DNA of 64,000 nucleotides from Vibrio vulnificus NBRC 15645 = ATCC 27562 (GCF_002224265.1 NZ_CP012882.1:186001-250000), one strand, 5' to 3'; counted from the stretch's first letter, positions 1-9,987 are shown. The notes: generated by a model from the sequence alone, not told the origin. Translations and numbers: made by a program.

Positions 1-696
1 CCAAATTTTACTAACCCCACCGGCGCCACCATGACGCTGGAAAAGCGTCTGGCCCTTTTACAAGTCAGCCATGATGTACCGATCATTGAAGACGACGTAT
101 TTGGCGCATTGAGTTTTGAAGAGCCCTTGCCGACCCTAAAATCACTCGACAAAGCCAATCGCGTCATTTACGTCAACTCGCTCTCCAAAACTTTAGATTC
201 GCGTTTGCGCATTGGCTGGCTGTTAGCCGGTCGCTACCAGGCTCAGATTGAAAAGCTTTTGCTGTGTGACAATATGGGCAGTTTGAACCTGATGCAAAGT
301 GCGATCGCGTCGTTTCTCACCACGGGCAAATACCGAGCTCACACCGCCAGAATGCGTCGACAATACCAGTGTCAAAGTAAGCGCTTCCACGCCATGCTTA
401 GCAAGGCATTAAATCAGATTCCCGCGCTGGAAAATCGCTATCAATTGCATCTCAATCAAGGGTCGTTTTTGCTGTGGTTAATCCTGCCTGAAGGGGTGGA
501 TAGCCATGCGTTGTATCTCGATTGTCGCAAAGAAAAAATTAGCCTACTACCGGGGACGGTATTTGGCACACACAACCAATATCAACATTGCGTGCGTTTT
601 TGTGTGGCGAACTTTAGTCATGATAGAGATTGGACGCTTCCCATCTCTCAATTAGCTAAATTAATCCGCCATCACAGCCGCAAAGCAGCAACATAG
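1..696 (+). CDS. MocR/GntR-type regulator, aminotransferase domain (5' partial)
   Basis: The reading frame is open from base 1, so the true start lies before the window; the first visible ATG at 31 is internal. The visible 231 residues form the C-terminal half of a fold-type I PLP aminotransferase: an NPTG motif at the very start, an EDD aspartate region, and the PLP-lysine segment SLSKTLDSRLRIGW. In MocR/PdxR-type regulators such a domain follows an N-terminal GntR winged helix and acts as a ligand sensor rather than an enzyme. The SLSKT..LRIGW pattern fits MocR proteins better than free-standing aminotransferases, but the DNA-binding part is not visible, so a true aminotransferase is not excluded. 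No target gene can be named from this end of the locus. Confidence 0.75.
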   Translation, partial: PNFTNPTGATMTLEKRLALLQVSHDVPIIEDDVFGALSFEEPLPTLKSLDKANRVIYVNSLSKTLDSRLRIGWLLAGRYQAQIEKLLLCDNMGSLNLMQSAIASFLTTGKYRAHTARMRRQYQCQSKRFHAMLSKALNQIPALENRYQLHLNQGSFLLWLILPEGVDSHALYLDCRKEKISLLPGTVFGTHNQYQHCVRFCVANFSHDRDWTLPISQLAKLIRHHSRKAAT

Positions 697-820
697 AAAT
701 GCAAACACAATTTGATGATTACCGTTGTTAAGCTGTTATTTTTATGAGCCTTTCCTTGAACATATGAAATTCATTGTCTAGCTTTAAAATCAAAGAATCT
801 TTTTAGTGCAAGGAACGGCA

Positions 821-3800
821 ATGAAAAAAAGAACAATGCTTTTGTTGGGTTTTGTCGCGGTATTCAGCATTGGGTGTGACAACAACACAACAACACAACA
901 AGAAATATTACCGATTGCGAATGCAGGGCATCCAATATCCAGCGGGCGTGGAACAACCGTCGTACTCAACGGCAGTCAATCCCACGACCCAGACGAAAAA
1001 TCATTGACTTATCAATGGACAATTATCGAAAAACCGTCAGGTAGCCTTTCAACATTAATTGACAACACATCCCCTTTTCCCAGTTTATATCTCGATAAAG
1101 TGGGCATTTATAAAGCTCAGCTCATCGTCAGCAATGGCGAGAAAGAGAGCCAGCCTTCCATTGTCACCATTTCAGATGCAGACACTCCTCCCGTTGCCAA
1201 TGCAGGGAAAGACATAAAACTATCGGATCTTGGTTTTGTCGTTCTGGACGGAACTGGCAGTTTCGACTCAGATGGAGACAAGCTCGAATACCGCTGGACT
1301 TTGGTAAAGAAACCTCAAGGCAGCAGTGCCAGTATTCTCCAACCAACAAGTGCGACACCCACACTAAACTACGACTCTTCTGGCGAATATATCGCAGAGC
1401 TCGTTGTGAGTGATGGAGTGTATCAAAGTACACCAGATAGAGTGGTTTTGACGGATAGCAACATTGCCCCCATAGCCAAACCAAAGGCCGCTGCTTTTAT
1501 GACCCTTGGACAAGCGGTCGCTTTAAGTGGATCTGAGTCGTTTGATGCGGATGGTGATACTTTAAGTTACCAATGGCATATGGTCGCAAGACCAAACGGC
1601 AGCCAGGCAAACTTACTTGATGCGACCACGCCACAAACGTCGATCACTCCCGATGTGGCAGGCGATTACATCGTAGCGTTAGTCGTAAAAGATGGGAACA
1701 ACGCCAGTAGCCCAGCCACCGTGACCATTCATGCTGCTTCCAGTTTAAATCAGGCTCCCATTGCGGTAACAGGCCACGATAGGCAGATAACCACTTCACA
1801 GGAAGTGCATCTCGATGGCAGCGCCTCCCACGATCCGGAAGGTAATAGCCTGACTTATCGCTGGTCACTGGTACATAAACCTTCTGGCAGTCTGGCGCAG
1901 CTCAGTGAGCCGTTCAGCGTCCATCCGTTTTTTACTCCGGATATCCCCGGCAGTTATGTGGCGCAGTTAATCGTGAACGATGGTACGCGAGACAGCCTTC
2001 CGACTAGCGTTCTCCTGTCTGATAGCAACCTTCCACCTGTCGCCCATGCCGGCGGCGATCTCAAAGGCACCCCAGGGCAAACCGTTCAGCTTGATGGCAG
2101 CTCTTCCACCGACGGTAATGGTGATCCTCTCAGTTATCGCTGGCATATTGTGAGCCAGCCTTCAGGAAGTCAGGCAGTATTAGCCAATAGCACAGCGGCA
2201 CAACCATCATTCACTCTTGATGTACAAGGTCATTACGTTGTTCAACTCGTGGTCAATGACGGCTATGCGGACAGTGCACCAGATACTGTGGTGATAACCG
2301 ATGTAAACCTAGCGCCGATAGCGGATGCGGGTAGCGACCAAAAAATCAGTAAAGGCAGTACGGTTAACTTAAGTGGCAGCCGCTCCACCGATCCCGAAGG
2401 CCAGCCACTGAGCTATCGCTGGAAACTATTGAGCCAACCTGCTGGCAGCGCGGCGCTGCTCAGTGCGACCGATACCATAACCACTGACTTTGTGGCCGAT
2501 GTCGGTGGCGATTACATAGTCCAACTGGTGGTGAATGATGGTGAACTCGACAGTACACCCGCGACCGTCATAGTGCGTGATTTTGACAAAAATACTTTGC
2601 CAGTGGCCTCTGCAGGTGCCGATCTGGCCGCCGAAGCGGGGCAGAGTATATTGCTCGATGGCAGCGCCTCCTACGATGCCGACGGCGACAACCTGAGCTA
2701 TCAGTGGGCCTTGCTGACCCGACCAACTGGCAGTGCCGCCCAGTTAACTGATGCCGTCAGTGCCAATCCGACCCTTAAAACCGATGTGGTGGGTGATTAC
2801 GTGGTGCAACTGGTGGTGAGTGACGGTAAGGGCAACAGCTTGCCGGATACCGTACTCATTCATGATGTTGCCAAAAATGTCGCCCCGGTTGCCGATGCCG
2901 GCAATGACAGGCAGGTTGATTTGGGAAGTGTAGTGACTCTTAACGGCCAGGCGTCCTTTGATGCCAATGGCGACTCCCTGAGTTACCGCTGGGCGCTCAT
3001 CAGCAAGCCCGCAGCCAGTGCGGCTTCGCTGAGCAGTACCAATCAAGCCAGCAGCCAGTTTACCCTGGATATCGCCGGCAGCTATGTAGCTCAACTTATT
3101 GTTAACGATGGCAAGCTCGATAGCAGTCCGGTCACTGTCTCCATCAGCAACAAGCCCAGTTCGGGTATTGGTGCCAACCCTGTCCCCAGTGGTCATACGT
3201 TGATTTTAAGCAGTTCTCTTGGCGGGGATGAGCAGGTCGGTGGACTCTATTCCATCAGCGAGAAGAACCTCAATGAAATACACCCACTGATGAGCCTGAA
3301 GGGCAAACCCGGGGTACAAACAACTGACTATTTGGGTCTGGTGTTCAGCCCTGAGCGGGGCAAGTTCTTCTTTATGCTGCCGAATGAGGGGTTGTACGGC
3401 GGCGCGACAGTAATGAGTTTTGACCCGGCAACCAAAGCGGTGGAGGTGTTACGCCACATTGAATATGAAGTCGTCAATAGTAACCGCGTTTATGGGTTTG
3501 CCAGCCGCTTGCTCATTCATCCATCAGGTAAGGCGCTGTTTGGATTGGCAAAATATGGCAGTTTGCTAAATGCCGGTCGAGTATTTTACCTGAACATAGA
3601 TCCAGCAAGCCCCGACTATCTTACATTTACCTGGATCGCCGACCTTGGTACCCCAGACGTGCTGGGTGATACCTTCGGCCGCGGCCCGCTAGCACATATG
3701 CAGTGGAATGGTGACAATCGCATTTTTATCGCCAACCAAAGTAAAGTAAACGCGACCAAGACCAATGTTTTTGAGCTTACGCCTTCCAATTCAGCGGATT

Positions 3801-5407
3801 TAAGTCAACCCTGGGTTCCCAGCCCCTTCCTTAACTCACGGTATATCAATTCATTTATTTACAGCTACAGTGGCAACTACATCAGTGCTTCTGGGGACTC
3901 CTTTGTCAGTGCAAATAACTTTGACGGTAAAACTATTTTTGATGTGAGTACCCGTGAAGGTGGTGGCTCTGGTACCGTCAATTTTGACTGCAGAAGAAGC
4001 CTCGGGGTATTCAGTTGGCTTGGAAGAAACCGCTACTCAGTCTGCAGAGGAGACTCTTCACGCACACCTTTGCTGACGGAAGTCAACACAGTCAATGGTG
4101 GGTCAAGTGACGTGCGGCGTTTTTCTGGCTGGGGAGGCGCAATCGCCACCGGATTTGCACCATCCTCCACTGGTGGCGCACTGTATATCGCGAATGGCGA
4201 TGATGCGGCATCCGCATTTGCCGATGGGGTGCGCAGCAGCGGCTCAAATGTGATTGCAGGCTTTACAATAAAACCTTCGCAGATCCGCAGTGTAGGTGGT
4301 CTCAACTATGCGGACAGCGCCTTTATCGTTGGCGGCGCAGACAGAGGCTATATCTTCGTCGGAGATCCCGGTATCGCCGATTTCCCCAACGACAGCATCA
4401 ACGACCGGTATGTCTCTATCTTAAGCTATGATGGCGGTGCGACCCGCAATGGCGCTATTGTCACCAAGGACCGTTTGGATGACAGCGTAACCGTGACCAG
4501 CCTGGGATATGCGGCAGGCGCCTACCCGATTGGCAAACCCTTAGTACATTCCAGTGGCAATATTATCAGTAGCGTTTGGTTCGCGCCGGGATTTGAAGGC
4601 TGGGGGGCAACGTTCAGTTACGATCCAACCAATGCTCTGATCAAGTACGGCACCGGCAACCAATCTGTCCGTCCGGGCATTGCACTGAAAGAAGATTCGC
4701 AAGGTCAGCTGATAGGCCTTGGAACCGACACGAACGATGCGTTCCGACAGGTGCTCTACAGCATAGACCCGGATACCCTCACCTATTCTGCCATCGCCAG
4801 CTTTGACAGTACCGGTCAGGCTGAGGCGACCACTGAAGTGGCTGTGAAAGACTCTCAGGCATGGGTTATCTCGGACAGTAATCTCTACTGCTTTGATTTG
4901 CTAACAAAGGCGCGCGCCAACACTGGCTCCTTTACCAGCAACGGCGCCCATTCTCCTGTCAGGGCCTTGACCTACTCTGCTGCGAGCAGCCTTTGGTATT
5001 TGCCTACGGCGGCGAGCGGCGTGAGTGGGCAGGGAACCATTCAGCAGATCACCGATGATTGCTCTGCCCCCATCAGAACCGATGCCGTTACTGGGCTTGT
5101 AGACATACCTTCCACGGCTCTGCTTGCCGCCTCTGACGGCAAGCTGTACTACGGCACTGAGAATGGCAAACTGATGCAGTTTGACCCTATGCTCAATCAG
5201 GTGCAGCAGTTCGCTGCATTAGGGGTAGGCAAGGTGGTAGGTTATCTTACCGAAGACAGCAATGGCGACATTCTGGGCATACTGCGACTGGATGGCAGTG
5301 ACGTGCTGTTTGCAGCACCTCTGGCGGGTGGCACGGTTACTTCCAAAGCGCTACCAAGTTCCTCACCAGTAGATGCCTATTACCCTGGAGTCGTCGAACT
5401 CAAATGA
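821..5407 (+). CDS. Large PKD-repeat surface lipoprotein
   Basis: Predicted 1528-aa lipoprotein. The start is placed at ATG 821 because AAGGA lies 6 bases upstream and the product begins MKKRTMLLLGFVAVFSIGC, a signal peptide with lipobox SIGC; the GTG at 806 is less likely. Residues about 30-780 hold eight tandem units of roughly 95 residues, each opening with P(V/I)A.AG.D and carrying D.DGD.L.Y.W followed by Y...L.V.DG, typical of PKD-like immunoglobulin-fold domains. The remaining 750 residues are rich in short G/D/W strands and look like a beta-propeller, but I recognise no enzyme motif. Expected on the outer membrane or cell surface, possibly as an adhesin or polysaccharide-binding protein (inference). 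Codon use shifts from AT-richer to GC-richer after the third or fourth repeat. Confidence 0.85.
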   Translation: MKKRTMLLLGFVAVFSIGCDNNTTTQQEILPIANAGHPISSGRGTTVVLNGSQSHDPDEKSLTYQWTIIEKPSGSLSTLIDNTSPFPSLYLDKVGIYKAQLIVSNGEKESQPSIVTISDADTPPVANAGKDIKLSDLGFVVLDGTGSFDSDGDKLEYRWTLVKKPQGSSASILQPTSATPTLNYDSSGEYIAELVVSDGVYQSTPDRVVLTDSNIAPIAKPKAAAFMTLGQAVALSGSESFDADGDTLSYQWHMVARPNGSQANLLDATTPQTSITPDVAGDYIVALVVKDGNNASSPATVTIHAASSLNQAPIAVTGHDRQITTSQEVHLDGSASHDPEGNSLTYRWSLVHKPSGSLAQLSEPFSVHPFFTPDIPGSYVAQLIVNDGTRDSLPTSVLLSDSNLPPVAHAGGDLKGTPGQTVQLDGSSSTDGNGDPLSYRWHIVSQPSGSQAVLANSTAAQPSFTLDVQGHYVVQLVVNDGYADSAPDTVVITDVNLAPIADAGSDQKISKGSTVNLSGSRSTDPEGQPLSYRWKLLSQPAGSAALLSATDTITTDFVADVGGDYIVQLVVNDGELDSTPATVIVRDFDKNTLPVASAGADLAAEAGQSILLDGSASYDADGDNLSYQWALLTRPTGSAAQLTDAVSANPTLKTDVVGDYVVQLVVSDGKGNSLPDTVLIHDVAKNVAPVADAGNDRQVDLGSVVTLNGQASFDANGDSLSYRWALISKPAASAASLSSTNQASSQFTLDIAGSYVAQLIVNDGKLDSSPVTVSISNKPSSGIGANPVPSGHTLILSSSLGGDEQVGGLYSISEKNLNEIHPLMSLKGKPGVQTTDYLGLVFSPERGKFFFMLPNEGLYGGATVMSFDPATKAVEVLRHIEYEVVNSNRVYGFASRLLIHPSGKALFGLAKYGSLLNAGRVFYLNIDPASPDYLTFTWIADLGTPDVLGDTFGRGPLAHMQWNGDNRIFIANQSKVNATKTNVFELTPSNSADLSQPWVPSPFLNSRYINSFIYSYSGNYISASGDSFVSANNFDGKTIFDVSTREGGGSGTVNFDCRRSLGVFSWLGRNRYSVCRGDSSRTPLLTEVNTVNGGSSDVRRFSGWGGAIATGFAPSSTGGALYIANGDDAASAFADGVRSSGSNVIAGFTIKPSQIRSVGGLNYADSAFIVGGADRGYIFVGDPGIADFPNDSINDRYVSILSYDGGATRNGAIVTKDRLDDSVTVTSLGYAAGAYPIGKPLVHSSGNIISSVWFAPGFEGWGATFSYDPTNALIKYGTGNQSVRPGIALKEDSQGQLIGLGTDTNDAFRQVLYSIDPDTLTYSAIASFDSTGQAEATTEVAVKDSQAWVISDSNLYCFDLLTKARANTGSFTSNGAHSPVRALTYSAASSLWYLPTAASGVSGQGTIQQITDDCSAPIRTDAVTGLVDIPSTALLAASDGKLYYGTENGKLMQFDPMLNQVQQFAALGVGKVVGYLTEDSNGDILGILRLDGSDVLFAAPLAGGTVTSKALPSSSPVDAYYPGVVELK

Positions 5408-5421
5408 TGACCTTAATAGCC

Positions 5422-5448
5422 AGCCCAGTTTAATCTGGGCTGCTTCTT
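5422..5448 (+). terminator. Rho-independent terminator after the PKD lipoprotein
   Basis: AGCCCAG and CTGGGCT pair around a 6-base loop, followed by a T-rich stretch (GCTTCTTT). It lies 14 bases past the stop codon. Confidence 0.75.
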
Positions 5449-5577
5449 TCCCCTGTAAACGCTAAGTACATTTCCCTTTACGACACTGCCGTTAACCGTA
5501 CGAAAGGGAGATTCGTCATTCACAATTCATCATGACATAATGCCCCATTCTTCAGGCAACCATTTTAAAGGACAAAA

Positions 5578-7425
5578 ATGACTGCAACTGCCTATCTTAA
5601 TGAGCTAAACCAACAATATCTGACGATTCATCGCACCAAAGAAGATTTCTTCTGGGAAACCTACATGGGGATCAGCGACGATCATCAAGGCTCAACCAAA
5701 GCACAGACCGAGTGGACCAACTTCCTTTCTCAAGCTTCAAAAATTAACGAAATTAGACAACAACTTGAAGCCGCAGAAACCATCGCAGACTCAAGCGAGA
5801 AAGCGCAGACGATTCAAGGACTCAATGGCTGGTTAGCCATGTTCCAATCGCACGCTATTGAATCCCCCGAAGCGGGCGAGCTTAAGAATGATCTGATTCA
5901 GTTTGAAGCAGAGATTTTTGAGAAGAAGCAAAAGCACGTGCTTACTTACGTGAACGAGAAGGGTGAAACGGTGGAAGGCAGCCTGCCGATCCTGAGCTCG
6001 GCAATCCGCGCCAACAATCAGGAATCCGTTCGCCAATCTGCGCATCAAGCGTTATTGGATCTCGAACAGTGGCTACTGCAAAACGGCTTCCTTGAGCTGG
6101 TGAAAAAGCGTAACGCCTTTGCCCGCACCATGGGCTACGCCAACTTCTTCGATTATTCTGTGGTGAAAACCGAGCACATGACCAGTGACGAACTGTTTGT
6201 GATTTTGGATGATTTCGAACAGCGCACTCGCCAAAACCATCAAAATAGCCTGGATGCATTGGCGCAAGAGAAAGGCAAGGACGCCTTAAAAGGGCATAAC
6301 TTTGTTTACTCTTTCTCTGGCGATGTCATGCGTGACTTGGACCCATATGTGCCGTTTTCTAAATCGCTACGCCGTTGGGTAGAATCGTTTGGTCGCCTCA
6401 ATATTGATTACTCCGGAGCGGAGCTCACACTCGATCTGTTGGATCGCAAAGGCAAATACCCGAACGGTTTCTGTCATGGCCCTATCCCTTCTTTCTATGA
6501 CCAAGGAGAGTGGATTGCCGCTAAAGTGAATTTCACTTCCAATGCCAAACCAGACCAAGTCGGTTGTGGCTACGATGGCATGAATACCTTGTTCCACGAA
6601 GGAGGCCACGCCGCTCACTTTGCTAATGTGAAACTCAATGCGCCTTGTTTCTCGCAAGAATTTGCGCCAACCTCCATGGCTTACGCCGAAACACAATCGA
6701 TGTTCTGCGATAGCCTGCTTGACGACGCAGATTGGTTGAAGCGCTACGCATTGGATGACGCTGGCAACCCAGTACCAGACTCGATCATTCAAGCGATGGT
6801 CAATAATCGTCAGCCGTTCAAGGCTTATGCAGAACGCAGCATTCTCGTTGTGCCGTACTTTGAGCGTGCGCTTTATCAAATGAGTGACGAGCAACTCACG
6901 GCAGAAAGCGTGACCCAGTTGGCCCGAGATACCGAAATGCGCATTCTAGGTTTGGCGTGCAGCCCACGTCCACTGATGGCCATTCCACATCTGCTGTCTG
7001 ATGAAGCCTCTTGTGCTTACCAAGGTTACTTGCTGGCTCACATGGCGGTGTACCAAACTCGTGCCTACTTCACCGAGAAATTTGGTTACCTATGTGATAA
7101 CCCAGAAATTGGCCCTCTGTTGGCAGAGCATTACTGGCATGCAGGCAACAGTGTGTCTCATTCTGAGTCGATTAAGCGCCTGACAGGTGAAGGGTTCAAT
7201 GCGAAATACCTCGCCGACGCCTGTAACCAAACTGCACAGCAGGCGTGGGAAAAAGAGCAGCAGAAAATCGCCGCCCTTGCCGAACGAGAGATTCACACTC
7301 CTGCTAGCCTTAACGCAACCATCACCATCGTCGATGGCAGTAAGGTGTTGGCTTCGAACGCCATTTCTGACGCCGATATGTGCGATCAATTTGAAGCGTA
7401 CATCGTCAAAACCTATGGTCGATAA
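5578..7425 (+). CDS. M3-family metallopeptidase (oligoendopeptidase F-like)
   Basis: A 615-aa zinc peptidase expected in the cytoplasm (no signal peptide), where M3 enzymes trim oligopeptides. The zinc site HEGGH is at residues 340-344 and the probable third ligand E371 lies in AYAETQS. Length and the position of the zinc helix in the second half fit family M3 (thimet/PepF type). The start ATG 5578 has AAAGGA 6 bases upstream. It is transcribed alone between two terminators and has no partner gene. Substrate specificity cannot be read from the sequence. M3A oligopeptidase A is less likely because those proteins are longer and have a different flanking motif. Confidence 0.88.
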   Translation: MTATAYLNELNQQYLTIHRTKEDFFWETYMGISDDHQGSTKAQTEWTNFLSQASKINEIRQQLEAAETIADSSEKAQTIQGLNGWLAMFQSHAIESPEAGELKNDLIQFEAEIFEKKQKHVLTYVNEKGETVEGSLPILSSAIRANNQESVRQSAHQALLDLEQWLLQNGFLELVKKRNAFARTMGYANFFDYSVVKTEHMTSDELFVILDDFEQRTRQNHQNSLDALAQEKGKDALKGHNFVYSFSGDVMRDLDPYVPFSKSLRRWVESFGRLNIDYSGAELTLDLLDRKGKYPNGFCHGPIPSFYDQGEWIAAKVNFTSNAKPDQVGCGYDGMNTLFHEGGHAAHFANVKLNAPCFSQEFAPTSMAYAETQSMFCDSLLDDADWLKRYALDDAGNPVPDSIIQAMVNNRQPFKAYAERSILVVPYFERALYQMSDEQLTAESVTQLARDTEMRILGLACSPRPLMAIPHLLSDEASCAYQGYLLAHMAVYQTRAYFTEKFGYLCDNPEIGPLLAEHYWHAGNSVSHSESIKRLTGEGFNAKYLADACNQTAQQAWEKEQQKIAALAEREIHTPASLNATITIVDGSKVLASNAISDADMCDQFEAYIVKTYGR

Positions 7426-7437
7426 CTGATCGATATC

Positions 7438-7468
7438 CAGAGCCAGCAACGTGCTGGCTCTGCTTTTT
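7438..7468 (+). terminator. Terminator after the M3 peptidase
   Basis: An 11-bp perfect stem (CAGAGCCAGCA / TGCTGGCTCTG) with an ACG loop, followed by CTTTTT. Confidence 0.9.
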
Positions 7469-7727
7469 CCCCTAGCACTCTCTTCCTCCAGCTTCTTCTT
7501 CTCCTCGACGCCATCGCTGAATGTCTGACCGATTCCAAAAGCAGAGACACAACACTCATCTCAATAAATAACGCATTGAATAACAAGCCAACTTATATAT
7601 GATGAGACTACAAAACTAATTGCATATATAGCATAGCGTTTTGTTTTATTATCAATGATCAAAACTCTCCCACTCGTCTGCATAGAGCGAGAGATGAGAG
7701 AGTCAATAACAGACAACGGAGTTGGTC
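7469..7727. other. Non-coding stretch upstream of the 7728 gene
   Basis: AT-rich in its middle, with no convincing gene. The last 65 bases, probably the leader of the next gene, can fold: ACTCTC (7664-7669) with GAGAGT (7698-7703), enclosing CTCG (7673-7676) with CGAG (7688-7691). No known riboswitch pattern recognised. Confidence 0.4.
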
Positions 7728-9464
7728 GTGAATAAAATTATCCTCGCTTCTGCAGTTGCAGCGGCTGCCGCTAGTGGCGCGTATTTCTATAAAGTAGGAC
7801 TCAATACTCAAGCAGGCGATGACTTCTTGGCTTATGTACCCGCGGATACCCCGCTGATCTCTTTGCAGACCAACGCCATTAATCATTACGAGTACTTAAC
7901 CTCTATGGGTTATCAGAATGAAAGCTTCGCCGATGCGTTCGATCTGAAAGAGCTCACCCCAGAGCAAGCCTTTCTTCTCGCCTACTTTGATGGCTACCTT
8001 AACAGCGCCAGCAATGAACAAAGCCTCAAGAATTACCTTGGTACAGGCGACAACGTGAAACCACTGCTCTACACCTTAGGCATGGTACCGGTTTACAAGT
8101 TCGAGATTGAAAACCCAACGGCTTTCTGGGCCACCATCGATAAAAAGGAAAAAGAGACAGGTGCGACGCATGAAGTCGGTAAACTTGGCCAAGCTGATTA
8201 CCGCCGCTATGTTCTCGCGTCAGAGCCAAGCGCAGAACAAAACCTTGGTTTTGTAATCGCCCTGGAAGGCAAGGTGGTCACCTTCACGCTCGATGTCCCG
8301 ATGTTTGGCGCTGAGAACACATTGAAAATGGCACTTGGCGCAGAAAAACCTCAACACTCGTTTGCAGATAGCGGCAAGTTAGCCGCACTTCAAACTAAAT
8401 ATGGCCCAAATTACCAATTTTACGCCTACCTTGATAACCAAGAAGTGATCAAAGGGATCACGCTCAAAGGCAGCAACCAGTTGGCTCGTCAAATTGATGT
8501 GCTGCAACAACTCTCTCCAGAAGATCAAATTGACGTGCTGCGTCAGCCGACTTGTCATTCTGAATTGACAACCATCGCCAACAATTGGCCTCGTATTGTG
8601 TCTATCGCGAGTTACCAATCCAAAGACAAACAACTGGTTATGGATGGCAGCATTGTCGTCGAGAGTAACAACCAAGTTCTCATCAATGCACTCAAAACCG
8701 TACGCGGCTTTATTCCTAGTGATGAAATTAACCGTGACAGCATCTTTGGTATGAGTTTTGGCCTCGATGTTGCCAAATTAGCGCCAGCGATCAGCAATAT
8801 TTGGAACGATTTGACGCAACCAAGTTACTCTTGTGAACTCCTCGCAGACGTCCAACGAGAGATTCGAGGTGAGAACCCTGCTGCGGCCGTGAGCATGGGT
8901 GCTGGCATGGTAAATGGCGTAAAAGGCATTCAGTTTAGCCTGAATGATATTACGATGAACTTACAAGGCCAGTATGGGCCTGAATTTGAAAAACTGGATT
9001 TCCTATTCAGCCTCTCAGCAGATGATCCATCACTTCTGGTGCAAACGGCAAAAATGTTTGTTCCACAATTAGCAGAAGTGAACATTGAACCCAATGGCCA
9101 AGCCGTGGATCTCAGTGCGCTGGTTGAAGCGCAAACGGGGATGAAAACGCCACTCTTTGCGCGCATGAACGACAAACACCTCACGCTCTATGCGGGTGAA
9201 AAAGCCGCAGCGGAGTCAGAAGTCGTGCTCAAGCAGCCGTTAGAAGCAGGGGGGTTGTGGCAAGCCTATATGAACACCTCACGCGTCCTTGAATTCGCAA
9301 CGATGGCGGCTGAACTCAGTGGCGAGCCAATTCCAGAAGAAGTTAGTGAAGCATTAACGGTGGATGCCACACTCAATTTTGTTTTTGACGCGAACGATAA
9401 AGGCCTAGAAATGCGTTACGACTACCGCATTGATAAGTCATCCATGAATGTTGCCAATCAATAA
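7728..9464 (+). CDS. Exported or membrane-anchored protein of unknown function
   Basis: 578 residues. GTG 7728 is preferred over TTG 7722 because CGGAG lies 6 bases upstream of it. The N-terminus MNKIILASAVAAAAASGAYF is a hydrophobic signal or anchor without a lipobox, so the protein should be periplasmic or tethered to the inner membrane. The rest is soluble and mixed alpha/beta, with two conserved-looking cysteines (in QPTCHSEL and SYSCELL) that could form a disulfide. I do not recognise the family; repeated phrases on loss, activity or polymer binding are absent. It is a single-gene unit with its own terminator. The ORF is clearly real: long, good ribosome site, Vibrio-like codon use. Confidence 0.8.
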   Translation: MNKIILASAVAAAAASGAYFYKVGLNTQAGDDFLAYVPADTPLISLQTNAINHYEYLTSMGYQNESFADAFDLKELTPEQAFLLAYFDGYLNSASNEQSLKNYLGTGDNVKPLLYTLGMVPVYKFEIENPTAFWATIDKKEKETGATHEVGKLGQADYRRYVLASEPSAEQNLGFVIALEGKVVTFTLDVPMFGAENTLKMALGAEKPQHSFADSGKLAALQTKYGPNYQFYAYLDNQEVIKGITLKGSNQLARQIDVLQQLSPEDQIDVLRQPTCHSELTTIANNWPRIVSIASYQSKDKQLVMDGSIVVESNNQVLINALKTVRGFIPSDEINRDSIFGMSFGLDVAKLAPAISNIWNDLTQPSYSCELLADVQREIRGENPAAAVSMGAGMVNGVKGIQFSLNDITMNLQGQYGPEFEKLDFLFSLSADDPSLLVQTAKMFVPQLAEVNIEPNGQAVDLSALVEAQTGMKTPLFARMNDKHLTLYAGEKAAAESEVVLKQPLEAGGLWQAYMNTSRVLEFATMAAELSGEPIPEEVSEALTVDATLNFVFDANDKGLEMRYDYRIDKSSMNVANQ

Positions 9465-9490
9465 TCACTGTCGCGATTGTGCGTTTATCC

Positions 9491-9517
9491 AAAGGGACCA
9501 TTGGTCCCTTTTCTATT
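9491..9517 (+). terminator. Terminator after the 7728-9464 gene
   Basis: AAAGGGACC and GGTCCCTTT pair around a 3-base loop and run into TTCT. It begins 26 bases after the stop codon. Confidence 0.85.
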
Positions 9518-9546
9518 CCCGGCTATTTCTACTTGCTAACAGGAGA

Positions 9547-9607
9547 TATACCCAAACAACTTGGCGTTGCAGCCAACACCGCTTCAGCTTCAAGTAGCAA
9601 AGGGATA
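9547..9607. repeat. ERIC-like intergenic repeat, internally deleted form
   Basis: The left end TATACCC..AACTTGG.GTTGCA and the right end GCCAAC.C....CAGCTT.AAGTA....GGGATA match, as I remember it, the two ends of the ~127-bp ERIC element common in Vibrio intergenic regions, but the central part (the CCCCAGGAGC..GACTGGGG palindrome) is missing, giving about 61 bp. The ends form an imperfect terminal inverted repeat (TATACCC / GGGATA). Shortened ERIC copies are known. It sits between two genes and is not coding. Together with the flanking hairpins it accounts for most of the gap 9465-9777. Confidence 0.7.
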
Positions 9608-9714
9608 GAACCCCATCCACTGACGCTCCCCCTAACTTGGGATGGTTTCATTCCGCACATCACCGAGTAAGGCAAACGCGCTGGGTCCTGTGCATTTTTC
9701 TGGCATACCAGCAC

Positions 9715-9756
9715 AAAAAAAACGGCCACCAAATGAAACAATATTCGCTGGTGGCC
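9715..9756 (-). terminator. Terminator after the 69-aa gene
   Basis: Read on the minus strand, GGCCACC and GGTGGCC enclose a 19-base loop and are followed by GTTTTTTTT. It lies 21 bases past the stop at 9778. Confidence 0.8.
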
Positions 9757-9777
9757 ATTTATCTATTCGGTTTGGGT

Positions 9778-9987
9778 TTACTTCATTGGCGTACCGTCAG
9801 CAGGGTTGATAAACGCCGTCTGATCGGGATCGTCAGAATGATAGAGAGAGGCTTGTCGGTTGTGAATGAGTTGAGCTGCTAACGAAGGGCTTACTGCTCT
9901 GTGCTCACCTTTTTCCACTCTGAATTCGCCATCCCAAAAGTTATCCCTGAAGCGTCCTGACTCGAGGAACTCAACAACAACCTTCAT
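9778..9987 (-). CDS. Small hypothetical protein, 69 aa
   Basis: A short, acidic to neutral soluble protein (starts MKVVVEFLESGRF) with no signal peptide or membrane segment. It is believed real because an AAGGAG ribosome site sits 6 bases before the ATG, a good terminator follows the stop, and no longer gene overlaps it. It contains a basic/aromatic half (FRDNFWDGEFRVEKGEHR) and an acidic C-terminus. No known domain recognised. It is a monocistronic unit pointing away from the lipoprotein gene's terminator. Confidence 0.65.
   Translation of the reverse strand: MKVVVEFLESGRFRDNFWDGEFRVEKGEHRAVSPSLAAQLIHNRQASLYHSDDPDQTAFINPADGTPMK

Noticed and set aside
9479..9670. 63-aa plus-strand frame after the 7728 gene
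   Set aside because: It runs through the terminator and the ERIC-like repeat; not coding.
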